Below, piece after piece: positions 17,226-26,420 of a stretch of DNA of 58,031 nucleotides. Every line of letters begins with the position of its first letter. Position 1 is the stretch's first letter. Position numbers and translations under genes: made by a program. A model generated the notes under the pieces. It saw only the letters and a list, made by a program, of their open reading frames with translations. It searched no databases and was not told the DNA's origin. The stretch comes from an uncultured Mycoplasmatota bacterium (GTDB lineage: Bacteria; Bacillota_I; Bacilli_A; RF39; UBA660), in the NCBI GenBank assembly GCA_948467605.1, contig CAOKET010000007.1, positions 1-58,031 on the forward strand, read 5' to 3'.

Positions 17226-18495
17226 AATTTTCCTCCTCTATATCAATAACTTCTGTTACTATATTTCCATCACTCATATTAATAACCAATTTATCTTTTT
17301 TTGCTACATTTTTTATTGAAGTTATTATTTCATTATCTTTTTTTGTTATAGTATAACCTCTTTTTAGAGTTTCAATTGGATTTAATAGAGTACATTTATC
17401 TATCAAAGAGTTTAGTTTATTTCTTTGTTTTTCATATATTATACTTGGTTTTGTTAAAACATATGAATTGCTTAAATTAAATAGTTTTACTTTTTCTTTT
17501 TCTATATTATTTATTATTATTTTCTGTAGATTATCAGATAATATATCTAATTTTTGCATTTGCATTTCATATAAAGATTTAGGATCTTTTAAAATTTTGT
17601 TAGTTGATAGATTATAAAGTTCATTTTTCTTATATTTAACAAGGTTTATTATAACGTTATTAAGACGTATTTTTACCTGATTTAAGTAGTTTAACATATC
17701 TGTCATATTAGGTACGACTAATTCTGCTGCTGCAGTTGGTGTTGCTGCTCTTAAGTCTGCTACAAAATCTGATATTGCAAAGTCAATTTCATGTCCTACT
17801 GCACTTACTATTGGAATATTACAATCATATATTGCACGTGCTACTATTTCTTCACTAAATGGGAATAAGTCTTCAAATGAACCACCACCACGTCCAACTA
17901 TAAGTACATCTAAATCATACTCTTCTGCTTTTTTGATTTGTTCAGCGATATTTTTAGATGCTTCATTTCCCTGAACAAGTGCTGGAAATAAAAATACTTC
18001 TGCGATTGGAAATCTTCTTTTAATAGTAGTTAGTATATCTCTAATAGCGGCTCCAGTTGGTGCGGTTATTACTCCTATTTTTCTAGAAATTCTTGGTATT
18101 CTTTTCTTTTTTTCTTTTGAGAATAATCCTTCTAGTTCTAATTTCTTTTTTAAATTTTCAAATGCTATATAAAGATTACCAATTCCGTCTTCTAACATTT
18201 CTGTTACATATATTTGATAATCCCCTGTTGCTTCATAAATACTTATTTTACCTCTTACTAATACATTAACTCCTTCAGATGGTTTAAATGTTAATTTTGC
18301 GGCACTACTTTTAAACATTATCGCTTTTATTCTACTTTGATCATCTTTTAGAGAAAAGTATAGATGACCACTAGAATGTGCTTTAAAATTAGAAATTTCT
18401 CCTTTTAAATAAACATTTTGTAAAACTGGATTAGTATCTATTTCATCTTTTAGGTATCTAGTTAATTCTATTACTGATATATAATTATTCTGCAT
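17215..18495 (-). CDS. xseA: Exodeoxyribonuclease VII large subunit
   Basis: Catalytic subunit, 426 residues. N-terminal OB-fold (residues 1-100: VYLKGEISNFKAHSSGHLYFSLKD) is followed by the nuclease domain with GVITAPTGAAIRDI, VGRGGGSFEDLFPF and VSAVGHEIDFAISDFVADLRAATPTAAAEL. A long coiled-coil region follows, and the end carries the NPIETLKRGYTI motif. Overlaps nusB by 11 nt, in the conserved order nusB-xseA-xseB. Confidence 0.97.
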   Translation of the reverse strand: MQNNYISVIELTRYLKDEIDTNPVLQNVYLKGEISNFKAHSSGHLYFSLKDDQSRIKAIMFKSSAAKLTFKPSEGVNVLVRGKISIYEATGDYQIYVTEMLEDGIGNLYIAFENLKKKLELEGLFSKEKKKRIPRISRKIGVITAPTGAAIRDILTTIKRRFPIAEVFLFPALVQGNEASKNIAEQIKKAEEYDLDVLIVGRGGGSFEDLFPFSEEIVARAIYDCNIPIVSAVGHEIDFAISDFVADLRAATPTAAAELVVPNMTDMLNYLNQVKIRLNNVIINLVKYKKNELYNLSTNKILKDPKSLYEMQMQKLDILSDNLQKIIINNIEKEKVKLFNLSNSYVLTKPSIIYEKQRNKLNSLIDKCTLLNPIETLKRGYTITKKDNEIITSIKNVAKKDKLVINMSDGNIVTEVIDIEEENYGK

Positions 18496-18904
18496 TATTG
18501 TCTAACCTAACATTATATATTTTATCTAAAACACTATTAATCATTTTCCTTACATTATCATCAGAAAACTTTTTAGATAATTCAATTGCTTCATTTATAC
18601 ATACAATATCAGGAGTATCAGTAAACTCTAGTTCATATATGCCTAAACGAAGTATCGCCTGATCTGTTTTCCCTAATCTTTCTATATCCCAATCTTTTAA
18701 ATATTTATTAGCAAGTTCATCTATTTTTTTTACATTATCTATAACTCCATGGACTGTTTCTTTAATAAATTCATTATCAATCTCAACTAACTCTTTTATT
18801 ACTTCATCTATATCATAACTCATCTTTGTTTTTTCATATAGTGAAATTTGATAAAGTGCTGTCATTATTATTTCACGTTGTTCACTTCTGTTTAATTTTT
18901 TCAA
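18485..18904 (-). CDS. nusB: Transcription antitermination factor NusB
   Basis: All-helical RNA-binding factor of 139 residues that forms the rRNA antitermination complex with NusE (S10) on boxA. Family marks are SEQREIIMTALYQ at the start and the C-terminal WDIERLGKTDQAILRLGIYEL and INEAIELSKKFSDD. First gene of the operon; RBS GGTGATG. Confidence 0.95.
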   Translation of the reverse strand: MKKLNRSEQREIIMTALYQISLYEKTKMSYDIDEVIKELVEIDNEFIKETVHGVIDNVKKIDELANKYLKDWDIERLGKTDQAILRLGIYELEFTDTPDIVCINEAIELSKKFSDDNVRKMINSVLDKIYNVRLDNNAE

Positions 18905-18941
18905 TTTACATCACCTATATTAAATTTTAACATAATATAAA

Positions 18942-18964
18942 TAAAAAAGCACTATAATAATGCT
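18942..18964 (-). terminator. Probable terminator of the CYTH gene
   Basis: AGCA...TGCT with an AT-rich extension of the stem and TTTTTTAT on the minus strand, 11 nt after the stop codon. Confidence 0.55.
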
Positions 18965-18975
18965 CAATTTAATTA

Positions 18976-19581
18976 TTAATATGTTTTCTTATTAGTATTA
19001 TTTTTAGGATTATATACTGAAAAATAATCAATACCATATAATTTATGTATTGCTTCAGTACCTAGGACAACACATCTTTTTTCTTCTAAACCTAAAGTTT
19101 TTATTAGCGTTTCTATAGTAAATCCATTTTTTTCTATATTTTCAGTATCAATCTCCATAAATGCAGGTATTGCTTCAAAACAATCAATATCAAAATCTAT
19201 ACAATTATCTCCACTACCTAATTCATATGATATTCTTCTTGCATATGTATCTGCAATTACTTTTTCATCATATCTGCATTCTAAAAACTCAATAAATTTA
19301 TCAGAGTTTTTAAGATGAAACTTTATATGTCTTTTCTTTGGTTCATCACTTTGATTTATATGTAAAGTTGCTTTAGTATATCCATCTTCATCAGTAACTC
19401 TTAGAAGTTGATCTAAATCATTAGATGTTCCGTTATCTAGGGTTCTTATGTGTCTAGTATAATCTGCGACTTTTCTAGCACCTAGTTTTTCCATTTTTTT
19501 ATCAATACTTTGTAAATCGTCTAAACTTAAATCTAGTATCTTAATTTCTTTTTCTAATAATCCCATTTTACTTTTTTCCAT
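18976..19581 (-). CDS. CYTH-domain protein
   Basis: 201-residue protein beginning with the triphosphate-tunnel signature ExExK (EKEIK, about residues 11-15), followed by alternating charged beta strands (RVTDEDGYTKATLHI, KKRHIKFHL, CIDFDIDCFEAIPAFMEIDTEN). CYTH proteins act on triphosphate substrates (thiamine triphosphatase, inorganic triphosphatase, class IV adenylate cyclase); which applies here cannot be told. The ATG after AGAGGTG is used; the longer GTG frame would put the start inside the RBS. Single-gene unit. Confidence 0.82.
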   Translation of the reverse strand: MEKSKMGLLEKEIKILDLSLDDLQSIDKKMEKLGARKVADYTRHIRTLDNGTSNDLDQLLRVTDEDGYTKATLHINQSDEPKKRHIKFHLKNSDKFIEFLECRYDEKVIADTYARRISYELGSGDNCIDFDIDCFEAIPAFMEIDTENIEKNGFTIETLIKTLGLEEKRCVVLGTEAIHKLYGIDYFSVYNPKNNTNKKTY

Positions 19582-19621
19582 AAATATCACCTCTAATATT
19601 AATTATTGTAACATGTACAAT

Positions 19622-19657
19622 TAAAAAACAAATTGTTTATTTTTTTACAATTTGTTT
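19622..19657 (-). terminator. Terminator of the 201-residue gene
   Basis: AAACAAATTGT / ACAATTTGTTT, a perfect 11-bp stem with a T-run on the minus strand. The gene's stop codon lies in the loop. Confidence 0.8.
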
Positions 19658-20242
19658 TGGTGATTCATTAGAATTTTCTTTATCTTTATCCCAATATGCA
19701 TGTACATTTTCCCAATCAGGATAGTTTTCATCTGCATATTGTTTTGCTAATGCTTTTAATTTTTCTATATCATCATATGCATCTATAGGAGTTTGACCTG
19801 CAACAAATAAGATTTCTTTTTCGTTTCCAAAGTATATTTCATCTATTAAATGATCTTCATCAGCATATCTTGAGCATACCATATAATGACATTTAAGATA
19901 CATATGTGCCCTTCTGTCGTAAACTGCTGCTTTATAAATCAATGAGCCTCTTATCACTCTATTTTCATCTATTATGTTAGTACACATAGCGTTATCAGTT
20001 TCTTTCATACTCCATCCATCTGGTAACGTTGCATAACATAAGACATCATCACCTGGTATATCTTCAAATATAAAACCTAATTGTTCAAAATGTTCTTTAC
20101 TTGGCCACATTTTTCTTGCCATCATAGTATTACTTATTACATGTTGTTGCCCCTCTTTTTCCATATTTTCAACAATATTATCTTCTCCCTTAATACCACG
20201 AATAAGTGCTGACATTTTGCTTAATTCATTTATACTATTCAT
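19637..20242 (-). CDS. Unknown soluble protein, 201 residues
   Basis: Not recognised. The protein has no membrane segment and is rich in aromatic and acidic residues, with unusual cysteine and tryptophan content for this window (LPDGWSMKETDNAMCTNI, YLKCHYMVCSRYADEDH, YPDWENVHAYWDKDKEN). The composition suggests a folded, perhaps ligand-binding domain. It has a strong RBS (AGGAGG) and its own terminator. A phage or host adaptation origin is possible, but nothing around it supports that. Confidence 0.8.
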   Translation of the reverse strand: MNSINELSKMSALIRGIKGEDNIVENMEKEGQQHVISNTMMARKMWPSKEHFEQLGFIFEDIPGDDVLCYATLPDGWSMKETDNAMCTNIIDENRVIRGSLIYKAAVYDRRAHMYLKCHYMVCSRYADEDHLIDEIYFGNEKEILFVAGQTPIDAYDDIEKLKALAKQYADENYPDWENVHAYWDKDKENSNESPKQIVKK

Positions 20243-20280
20243 ATTAAAATTCCTCCTAGGGAATATATATGCTTTTTAGA

Positions 20281-20313
20281 TTAAAAAAATGATAACAAGA
20301 TTTATTGTTATCA
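20281..20313 (-). terminator. Terminator of mutS
   Basis: TGATAACAA / TTGTTATCA, a perfect 9-bp stem with a 6-nt loop and TTTTTTT on the minus strand. Confidence 0.85.
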
Positions 20314-20325
20314 ATAATATTTATA

Positions 20326-22854
20326 TTACTTTTTTATTTTTTCTTTTAGTTTATAAAGTAAGTTAAGTGCATCTATTGGTGTAAGTGTCATTATATTTGT
20401 ATTTTTTAATTCAATTTCTACTTCACTTTCTTCATGAATAATCTTTTCTATAACTTTTTCAGTAGAAATATTTGATGTAGGAGATGATTCATAGTGATTA
20501 AGTATAACACCTGCCCTGTTTATTACTTTACTTGGCAAATTAGCTAATTTTGCAACATATATACCATAACTTTTATCTACTGCCCCCTCTTTTATTTTAT
20601 GTAGAAATATTATATCTCCATCATTTTCTTCTGCACTTACATGTACATTTTTTAAATGAGTTAGATCATTTTCTAATGCTGTTAATTCATGGTAGTGTGT
20701 AGAAAATATGGTTTTACAACCTATTTCATCGTGTATATATTCTAGTATTGATTGAGCAAGAGCCATACCATCATAGGTTGCTGTTCCTCTTCCTAGTTCA
20801 TCAAATAAGATTAAACTATTTTTAGTAGCATTACTTATTGCATTATTTGCCTCACTCATCTCTACCATAAAAGTAGATTCACCATTTACTAAATCGTCAC
20901 TAGCTCCTATTCTAGTATATATTCCATCAAATATTGGTATTAAGGCGCTTTTACATGGCACAAAACATCCTATTTGAGCCATTATACTAATAATAGCCAT
21001 CATTCTCATATATGTACTTTTTCCAGCCATATTAGGACCAGTTATTAGAAGTATTGAGGTATCATTATTCATTATTATATCATTATCTATAAATGGTTTA
21101 TCTAATACTTTTTCAACTACTGGATGTCTAGCACCAATTATTTCTACTTTATTTTCGTTATTTAATTGTGGCCTTATATAGTTATTTTCTTCACTTATTA
21201 CTGCAAATGTAGATAATACATCTATATCTGCAATAATTTTAGAGTTCTTTTGTAATTCTTTTATATATTTTTTTACTTCATCTCTAATGGTCACAAATAT
21301 TTCATATTCCATATTTATTATTTTTTCTTCGGCACCTAATATTAGAGACTCTTTTTCTTTTAGTATAGGTGTTATATAACGTTCTCCTGTTGCAATTGTC
21401 TGTTTTCTTTCATAACCATATTCGTCTTTTACTAATCCAATACTTCCCTTTGGAATTTCTATATAATAACCAAATACTTTATTGTAACCTACTTTTAAGT
21501 TTTTAATTCCTGTTCTTTCCTTCTCTTCATTTTCTAAACTAGCAATAAAATCTTTACCACCAATTCTTATTTTTTTAAGTTCATCTAATTCATTAGAATA
21601 TCCTGATTTTATTAAAGAACCTTCTTTTAAAGTAATTGGTGCATTTTCATCTATACTTTTTTCTAGTAATTCATATATTTCATTTAAGATAAAAAGATGT
21701 TTATTATATCCAATATCAGAGAGAATAGCATTTATTTCTGGAAACACTTTTATTGAGTTTTTTAATTGCAGTAAATCTTTTGCATTTGCATTACCATAAC
21801 TTATTTTGCCACATAATCTTTCTACATCATAAACTTCATATAAACAATCTCTTAATTCTTCTCTTTTGATAAACTCAAATATTAGTTTTGATACAATATT
21901 ATATCTATACTCTATCTCCTCTTTGTCAACTAAGGGATATTGTATATAGTTTTTTAGGCATCTAGCACCCATTGCTGTTTTGGTTTTATCTAAAAGCCAC
22001 ATAAGAGTATATTCTTTAGTATTTCTACTTATATTATATACTAGTTCTAGATTTTTCTTTGTATTATAATCCATATGCATATACTTGCTATTGTTTACTA
22101 CTTCAACAGGTTGCATATGTGTTAAAGAACGCTTGCTATTATTGTTTAGATAACATAGTAAGTGTTTTATACATTCTATAAATCTAATATCATCTATGTT
22201 TTGATAAAGAGTTTTATATTGTTCTATTTCATCTATAGTATCACTTATATAAATACATATATTAAACTCTTTTTTTAGTTTATTTATAATCCATTTATCA
22301 AAATTGCTTAATACTATTATTTCTTTTAATCCAATATTAAGTATCTCTTTTATTAATGTTTCTTTTGAATTTATAATTGATGTTACAAATATCTTACCTG
22401 TTGTAATATCAGCATAACTTATTATGTAATTGTCTGGTGTAGATATAATACTTCCAATAAAATTAGAATCTGTTTCGCTTATTGAATCGGTATTCATATT
22501 AATACCTCTTGATACAATTTCTAATACTTCTCTTTTTACTATTCCTTTTGCTTTAGGATCAGAGGTTTGTTCACAAACTGCTACTCTATAACCTTTTTCA
22601 ATTAATTTATCAATATAAATATTACCAGCATGAAATGGTACTCCACACATTGGTATTCTTTCATCTAATGATGCATTCTTACCAGTTAATGTAAGTTCTA
22701 GTTCGTGTGATACAGTAATCGCATCTTCAAAAAACATTTCATAAAAATCTCCTAATCTAAAAAATAAAATAATATTTTCATAATTATCTTTTATTTCTAA
22801 GTATTGTCTCATCATAGGTGAAACTTTAGTACGATCAACATCTTTTCTTTCCAT
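20326..22854 (-). CDS. mutS: DNA mismatch repair protein MutS
   Basis: Mismatch recognition ATPase, 842 residues. The mismatch-binding FxE loop is in LGDFYEMFFEDA near the N-terminus. Walker A GPNMAGKSTYMRM, Walker B region LILFDELGRGT and STHYHEL are intact. A longer frame opens 54 nt upstream, but the promoter's -10 box lies inside that extension, so I choose ATG (MERKDVDR) with AAGGG before it. mutL is 17 kb away and not in the same operon, unlike Bacillus. Confidence 0.97.
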   Translation of the reverse strand: MERKDVDRTKVSPMMRQYLEIKDNYENIILFFRLGDFYEMFFEDAITVSHELELTLTGKNASLDERIPMCGVPFHAGNIYIDKLIEKGYRVAVCEQTSDPKAKGIVKREVLEIVSRGINMNTDSISETDSNFIGSIISTPDNYIISYADITTGKIFVTSIINSKETLIKEILNIGLKEIIVLSNFDKWIINKLKKEFNICIYISDTIDEIEQYKTLYQNIDDIRFIECIKHLLCYLNNNSKRSLTHMQPVEVVNNSKYMHMDYNTKKNLELVYNISRNTKEYTLMWLLDKTKTAMGARCLKNYIQYPLVDKEEIEYRYNIVSKLIFEFIKREELRDCLYEVYDVERLCGKISYGNANAKDLLQLKNSIKVFPEINAILSDIGYNKHLFILNEIYELLEKSIDENAPITLKEGSLIKSGYSNELDELKKIRIGGKDFIASLENEEKERTGIKNLKVGYNKVFGYYIEIPKGSIGLVKDEYGYERKQTIATGERYITPILKEKESLILGAEEKIINMEYEIFVTIRDEVKKYIKELQKNSKIIADIDVLSTFAVISEENNYIRPQLNNENKVEIIGARHPVVEKVLDKPFIDNDIIMNNDTSILLITGPNMAGKSTYMRMMAIISIMAQIGCFVPCKSALIPIFDGIYTRIGASDDLVNGESTFMVEMSEANNAISNATKNSLILFDELGRGTATYDGMALAQSILEYIHDEIGCKTIFSTHYHELTALENDLTHLKNVHVSAEENDGDIIFLHKIKEGAVDKSYGIYVAKLANLPSKVINRAGVILNHYESSPTSNISTEKVIEKIIHEESEVEIELKNTNIMTLTPIDALNLLYKLKEKIKK

Positions 22855-22879
22855 AATTAAAACCCTTCCATACTGCATA

Positions 22880-22888
22880 ATTATACCA
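22880..22888 (-). promoter_or_regulatory. Extended -10 promoter of mutS
   Basis: TGGTATAAT on the minus strand, about 26 nt before the mutS ATG, with no good -35. It settles the choice of mutS start. A TTGACA on the plus strand (22893-22898) with an AT-rich -10 may drive ylbJ in the other direction. Confidence 0.6.
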
Positions 22889-22955
22889 TATTTTGACAAT
22901 TTTTTCACGAATAATATATATAAATAAAAATTATAATTATTGTAGAGATGATACT

Positions 22956-23912
22956 ATGAATAAGAAGATATACAATTATTTTGTTATAATTATTTTACTT
23001 TTTATATGCTTTGAAATGTTAACTAATGCTAATCTTATAATAATTGCAGTACAGAATGCTTATAATATTTGGGCATATAGTGTTTTCCCATCTCTTTTTC
23101 CTTTTTTTGTAATATCAAGTATATTAATTGGGCTTAATTTTCCAAGAGTTATTGGCGAAGTAACTAAGCCAATTATGAATAAATTATTTAAGATAAAAAG
23201 TGATACTGCTTTTATATTTATTATGAGTTTGTTATCTGGTAGTCCTAGTAATGCTAAATATACAAAAGAGTTATATTTAAATGGTAGTATTACTTTGGAA
23301 GATGCGAATAAGATATTAATATTTACTCACTTTTCTAGCCCATTATTTATATTAGGTACGATTACATCTTTTTTGGATAATAAAGAGGTTGGATTTTTTA
23401 TACTAGTCATTCATTATTTAACTAATGTAATTATGGGAATAATAATTAGAAATTATAATCCTAGTTGTGATCAAAATAAAGGTATTTCACTAAAAAAAGT
23501 GATTTATGAGGCAAGTAATACTACTGATAATATTAGTTCTATTGTAACTAAATCAATATTTAATTCTATTAATACTATTATAATGATATTAGGTGTAATA
23601 AGTATTTCTACTGTTATGATAACTATAATTAATAGTAATTTTAATTTGAGTAAGTTAACTGAGTGTATAATAAGTGGCTTAATTGAAATGACTAATGGTC
23701 TTAGAACTTTAATGAGTTTAGATATATCTCTTAAATTAAAAACCGCCATATCGATGTTTTTTATATCGTTTGGCGGTCTATCAGTACATTTACAAGTTAT
23801 TTCAATTATAAATGATACTAAAATTAAATATAAATCTTTCTTTATTGCAAGAATTATACATGCTTCAATTGCAACACTCTTATCTTATATTTTATTTGAT
23901 ATTTTTATCTAA
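22956..23912 (+). CDS. ylbJ: Sporulation integral membrane protein YlbJ
   Basis: Membrane protein of 318 residues with about eight helices, required for normal spore cortex or coat in Bacillus. Family stretches: VFPSLFPFFVISSILIGLNF near residue 40, LLSGSPSNAKYTKEL, and FTHFSSPLFILGTI. The start is ATG (MNKKIYNY) preceded by GAGATGATACT; the longer frame would run through the promoter region. The stop overlaps the convergent prepilin gene by 8 nt. Confidence 0.88.
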   Translation: MNKKIYNYFVIIILLFICFEMLTNANLIIIAVQNAYNIWAYSVFPSLFPFFVISSILIGLNFPRVIGEVTKPIMNKLFKIKSDTAFIFIMSLLSGSPSNAKYTKELYLNGSITLEDANKILIFTHFSSPLFILGTITSFLDNKEVGFFILVIHYLTNVIMGIIIRNYNPSCDQNKGISLKKVIYEASNTTDNISSIVTKSIFNSINTIIMILGVISISTVMITIINSNFNLSKLTECIISGLIEMTNGLRTLMSLDISLKLKTAISMFFISFGGLSVHLQVISIINDTKIKYKSFFIARIIHASIATLLSYILFDIFI

Positions 23913-24819
23913 TTGTATATGGATTTGATATATTTCCATTACCAGATACATATATTACATTTGATTTAAGTTCAATAGTTGGTTTTATCAATGAACTATA
24001 TTTGTTATAATCTTTATTTCCATTTGTAGTTATACCTGTATTGTCATTTGAATCAATAAGCCAAAATTCATCTGTACCTTTTATATTGTTTGGCAAACTA
24101 GAATATTCGGTATTCATAAGTAGTGATAAACTAGATTCTTTAATTAAATCTTTAGATGATTCTGATACATCATACATGTACCAATATTGCATACTAGTAA
24201 GGACATAACTTGAAGTATAAGAACCATTTTGTCCAAATACACTGTTTCCAATATTATCATTTAATAATAATTTTATACTTCCATCTTTATTTATACCTAT
24301 TATTCTCCATAATTGATTATTTAGACTTACATAGTTATTATCAGTATTCATATAATAACTTTTAGAATTGGAATCATATATAATATTTGTATTATCACAA
24401 TAGTTTTTAGGTGTATCAATGAAATCTCTTGATATTGTTAAATCTGAATTTTCATAATAAACTTCTATATATTTTTCTATATTTATATTTTTGTTATTTG
24501 TAGGATCTATTAGATTTGATTCTTTTAATAAATTAGCATCTACTAGGTCTTTTAATTTTATATAAATTTTGCTACAATCGTTGTCATTTAAAACTCTTAC
24601 AGGTAGATGATTAAATTCTCTTCCTACTACATAATTTTCATAGTTATCATTTAAATATAATCTAACTGCTTGTTTTATTTCTGTTATTAAAACATCATAT
24701 TGTTCATCTCTATTGCTTTTTACAATAGAGTATGCACTCGTTACAACTATTGCTGCTATTACTGACATAACTATAATCACAGCAAGTAATTCTACTAAAG
24801 TAAATCCTTTATTTTTCAT
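23905..24819 (-). CDS. Prepilin-like secreted protein
   Basis: 304 residues starting with the class III/type IV prepilin signal KGFTLVELLAVIIVMSVIAAIVVTSAY (cleavage after G5, E at +5), so it is exported and held in the membrane by its N-terminal helix. The C-terminal half contains a WRIIGINKDGSIKLLL module that I have seen associated with surface proteins of uncultured Bacilli; its role is unknown. The start overlaps rnfB by 11 nt, so it is in the rnf transcript. No pilin assembly genes are in the window. Confidence 0.85.
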   Translation of the reverse strand: MKNKGFTLVELLAVIIVMSVIAAIVVTSAYSIVKSNRDEQYDVLITEIKQAVRLYLNDNYENYVVGREFNHLPVRVLNDNDCSKIYIKLKDLVDANLLKESNLIDPTNNKNINIEKYIEVYYENSDLTISRDFIDTPKNYCDNTNIIYDSNSKSYYMNTDNNYVSLNNQLWRIIGINKDGSIKLLLNDNIGNSVFGQNGSYTSSYVLTSMQYWYMYDVSESSKDLIKESSLSLLMNTEYSSLPNNIKGTDEFWLIDSNDNTGITTNGNKDYNKYSSLIKPTIELKSNVIYVSGNGNISNPYTIR

Positions 24820-25069
24820 AAAAAAACTCCTTTATTATTTCTTGATATTTTTCTTTTGATAGTGGCCTACATTTTTTTAGTAAAGTTTTGTCTTTGATTG
24901 CATTATTTGCCATTCCTTTACAACTTCCAAAACCACAGGCATTACAATTATATCCTGGTAGCATTTTTTCTATTTTTTCTATATTTATATTGCTTGAGTC
25001 ATTTGAAATTAACATTATTGTAATTCCTGATATAAAACCCAAAGTTGTCAAAATTAAAATACCTATCAT
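24809..25069 (-). CDS. rnfB: Minimal RnfB: TM anchor plus one Fe-S site
   Basis: Only 86 residues, against roughly 190-330 for usual RnfB. Residues 2-21 form the membrane anchor; C42-x2-C45-x4-C50-x16-C67 is the N-terminal 4Fe-4S site typical of RnfB (LPGYNCNACGFGSC). The two ferredoxin-type 4Fe-4S motifs that normally follow are missing; the stop is clean and is followed by an overlapping gene, so it does not look like a recent frameshift. A good RBS (AGAGGAG) is present. Expected role: pass electrons from ferredoxin to the membrane subunits. Confidence 0.83.
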   Translation of the reverse strand: MIGILILTTLGFISGITIMLISNDSSNINIEKIEKMLPGYNCNACGFGSCKGMANNAIKDKTLLKKCRPLSKEKYQEIIKEFFYEK

Positions 25070-25121
25070 ATCTTTATCTCCTCTATTATAACATAATTTT
25101 AAATTAATTATAAAGTTTTAC

Positions 25122-25241
25122 TTACTTATTCTTATTTAAACAACTATTACATTTATCACATTTAGTGCATTTATTATTGTTTTTATTTGTAGTAAATATT
25201 AATACTATAAATAAAACTATTATAATCAAGAATGCTATCAT
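25122..25241 (-). CDS. 39-residue membrane peptide with CxxCxxCxxC
   Basis: Starts in an ATGA overlap with rnfA and stops 52 nt before rnfB. Residues 2-17 are a membrane helix; residues 25-34 read CTKCDKCNSC, four cysteines at exact two-residue spacing, and the tail is basic. The shape resembles the small Cys-rich proteins found beside FeoB. Placed inside the rnf operon next to a shortened RnfB, it could bind a metal or Fe-S cluster and serve the complex; this is inference. Confidence 0.75.
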   Translation of the reverse strand: MIAFLIIIVLFIVLIFTTNKNNNKCTKCDKCNSCLNKNK

Positions 25242-25804
25242 ATACTAAAATTCATAAATATCATAGATGTTATACCTGCAATGATGAATGCTACTGGATA
25301 ACCTTTAAAACAACTTGGAACATTTTTATTTACTTTTTCTATAATGCTTGAAAATATATATAAAACTAACATAAAACCTATTGATGATGATATAGTAAAT
25401 ACTATCATTTGAATAAAATTATAATTATTTGATATATTTAATAGAACAGTTCCCATAACAGCACAGTTTGTAGTGGTAAGTGGTAAGTATATTCCTAATG
25501 ATTTATAAATTGAATTGAATCTTTTTTTCATAATTATTTCTATTATTTGAACTAAGGTTGCAATTAAAAGAATTGTTATTATTGTTTTTAAATAAGTAGT
25601 ATTTGTGTTTACTAATAAATATTTGTATATAAAATATATTAAAATACTTGATATTAGATTTACAATTAATACACATATTCCTATTCCAAGAGCATTTTTT
25701 CTACTATTAGTACTTCCTACTAATGGACATAATCCTAAGTTTTTACTCAATATTATATTTTGTGCGAAAATACTAACTATTATAATTTTTATTAAATCAC
25801 TCAT
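25238..25804 (-). CDS. rnfA: Rnf complex subunit RnfA
   Basis: 188-residue membrane subunit with six helices. It has the paired features of RnfA/RnfE: NIILSKNLGLCPLVG near the start and LPLTTTNCAVMG in the middle, each with the conserved cysteine that binds the intramembrane Fe-S cluster shared with RnfE. Overlaps rnfE by 8 nt and the Cys-rich peptide gene by 4 nt. Confidence 0.94.
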   Translation of the reverse strand: MSDLIKIIIVSIFAQNIILSKNLGLCPLVGSTNSRKNALGIGICVLIVNLISSILIYFIYKYLLVNTNTTYLKTIITILLIATLVQIIEIIMKKRFNSIYKSLGIYLPLTTTNCAVMGTVLLNISNNYNFIQMIVFTISSSIGFMLVLYIFSSIIEKVNKNVPSCFKGYPVAFIIAGITSMIFMNFSI

Positions 25805-26420
25805 TTTTAGTTTTCTCCTTTACTTTGTTAAATATTGCAATTATTATTCCTAATATTATGAATCCACCTGCAGATATTTGAAATAAATTTATTGGAAAAT
25901 ATGTTGAGTTTGGTACTATTCTATAAATCATTCTTGGTAAGTTTAAGATTTCACTTGTTTTATCTATTAATGTAATTGTATTATTGCCTAAAAACTCTCT
26001 TATTAGCCCAATAAACGAAATTACTAGTAAGTACCCTATTCCAATAGTTAAAGCGTCTATTATGCTTTTAAAAACTGTATTTTTGCTTGCATAAGATATT
26101 GCTCTTCCAAATATTACACAGTTTACTGTTATTAGTGATAAATATAGTCCAATTGAATTATATAAATCTGGTATAAATTTATTTACTAGTATTTCAATTA
26201 CTGTAACTAAGGTTGCTATTATCAATATGTATGATGGAATAATTATGTTTTCTGGTATTAATTTTCTTATTAATGAAATTATTGTGTTTGATAGTAAAAG
26301 TACAACTAAAACACATATTCCCATTAAATATGCTGCCTCAAAATTATTACTTACTGCTAAAATTGGGCATAATCCTAGACATAAACTTAATACTATATTA
26401 TTTTTAAATATATTTTTCAT
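25797..26420 (-). CDS. rnfE: Rnf complex subunit RnfE
   Basis: 207-residue membrane subunit, homologous to RnfA, with NNIVLSLCLGLCPILAVSNN and LSLITVNCVIFGRA. The conserved cysteines that hold the shared Fe-S cluster with RnfA are visible. A strong RBS (AGGAGG) lies inside the preceding 33-residue ORF, whose stop overlaps its start. Confidence 0.94.
   Translation of the reverse strand: MKNIFKNNIVLSLCLGLCPILAVSNNFEAAYLMGICVLVVLLLSNTIISLIRKLIPENIIIPSYILIIATLVTVIEILVNKFIPDLYNSIGLYLSLITVNCVIFGRAISYASKNTVFKSIIDALTIGIGYLLVISFIGLIREFLGNNTITLIDKTSEILNLPRMIYRIVPNSTYFPINLFQISAGGFIILGIIIAIFNKVKEKTKNE

Noticed and set aside
19637-20242. Phage-derived gene
   Set aside because: No other phage gene or attachment site is nearby and codon use is similar to neighbours. 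Left as unknown.
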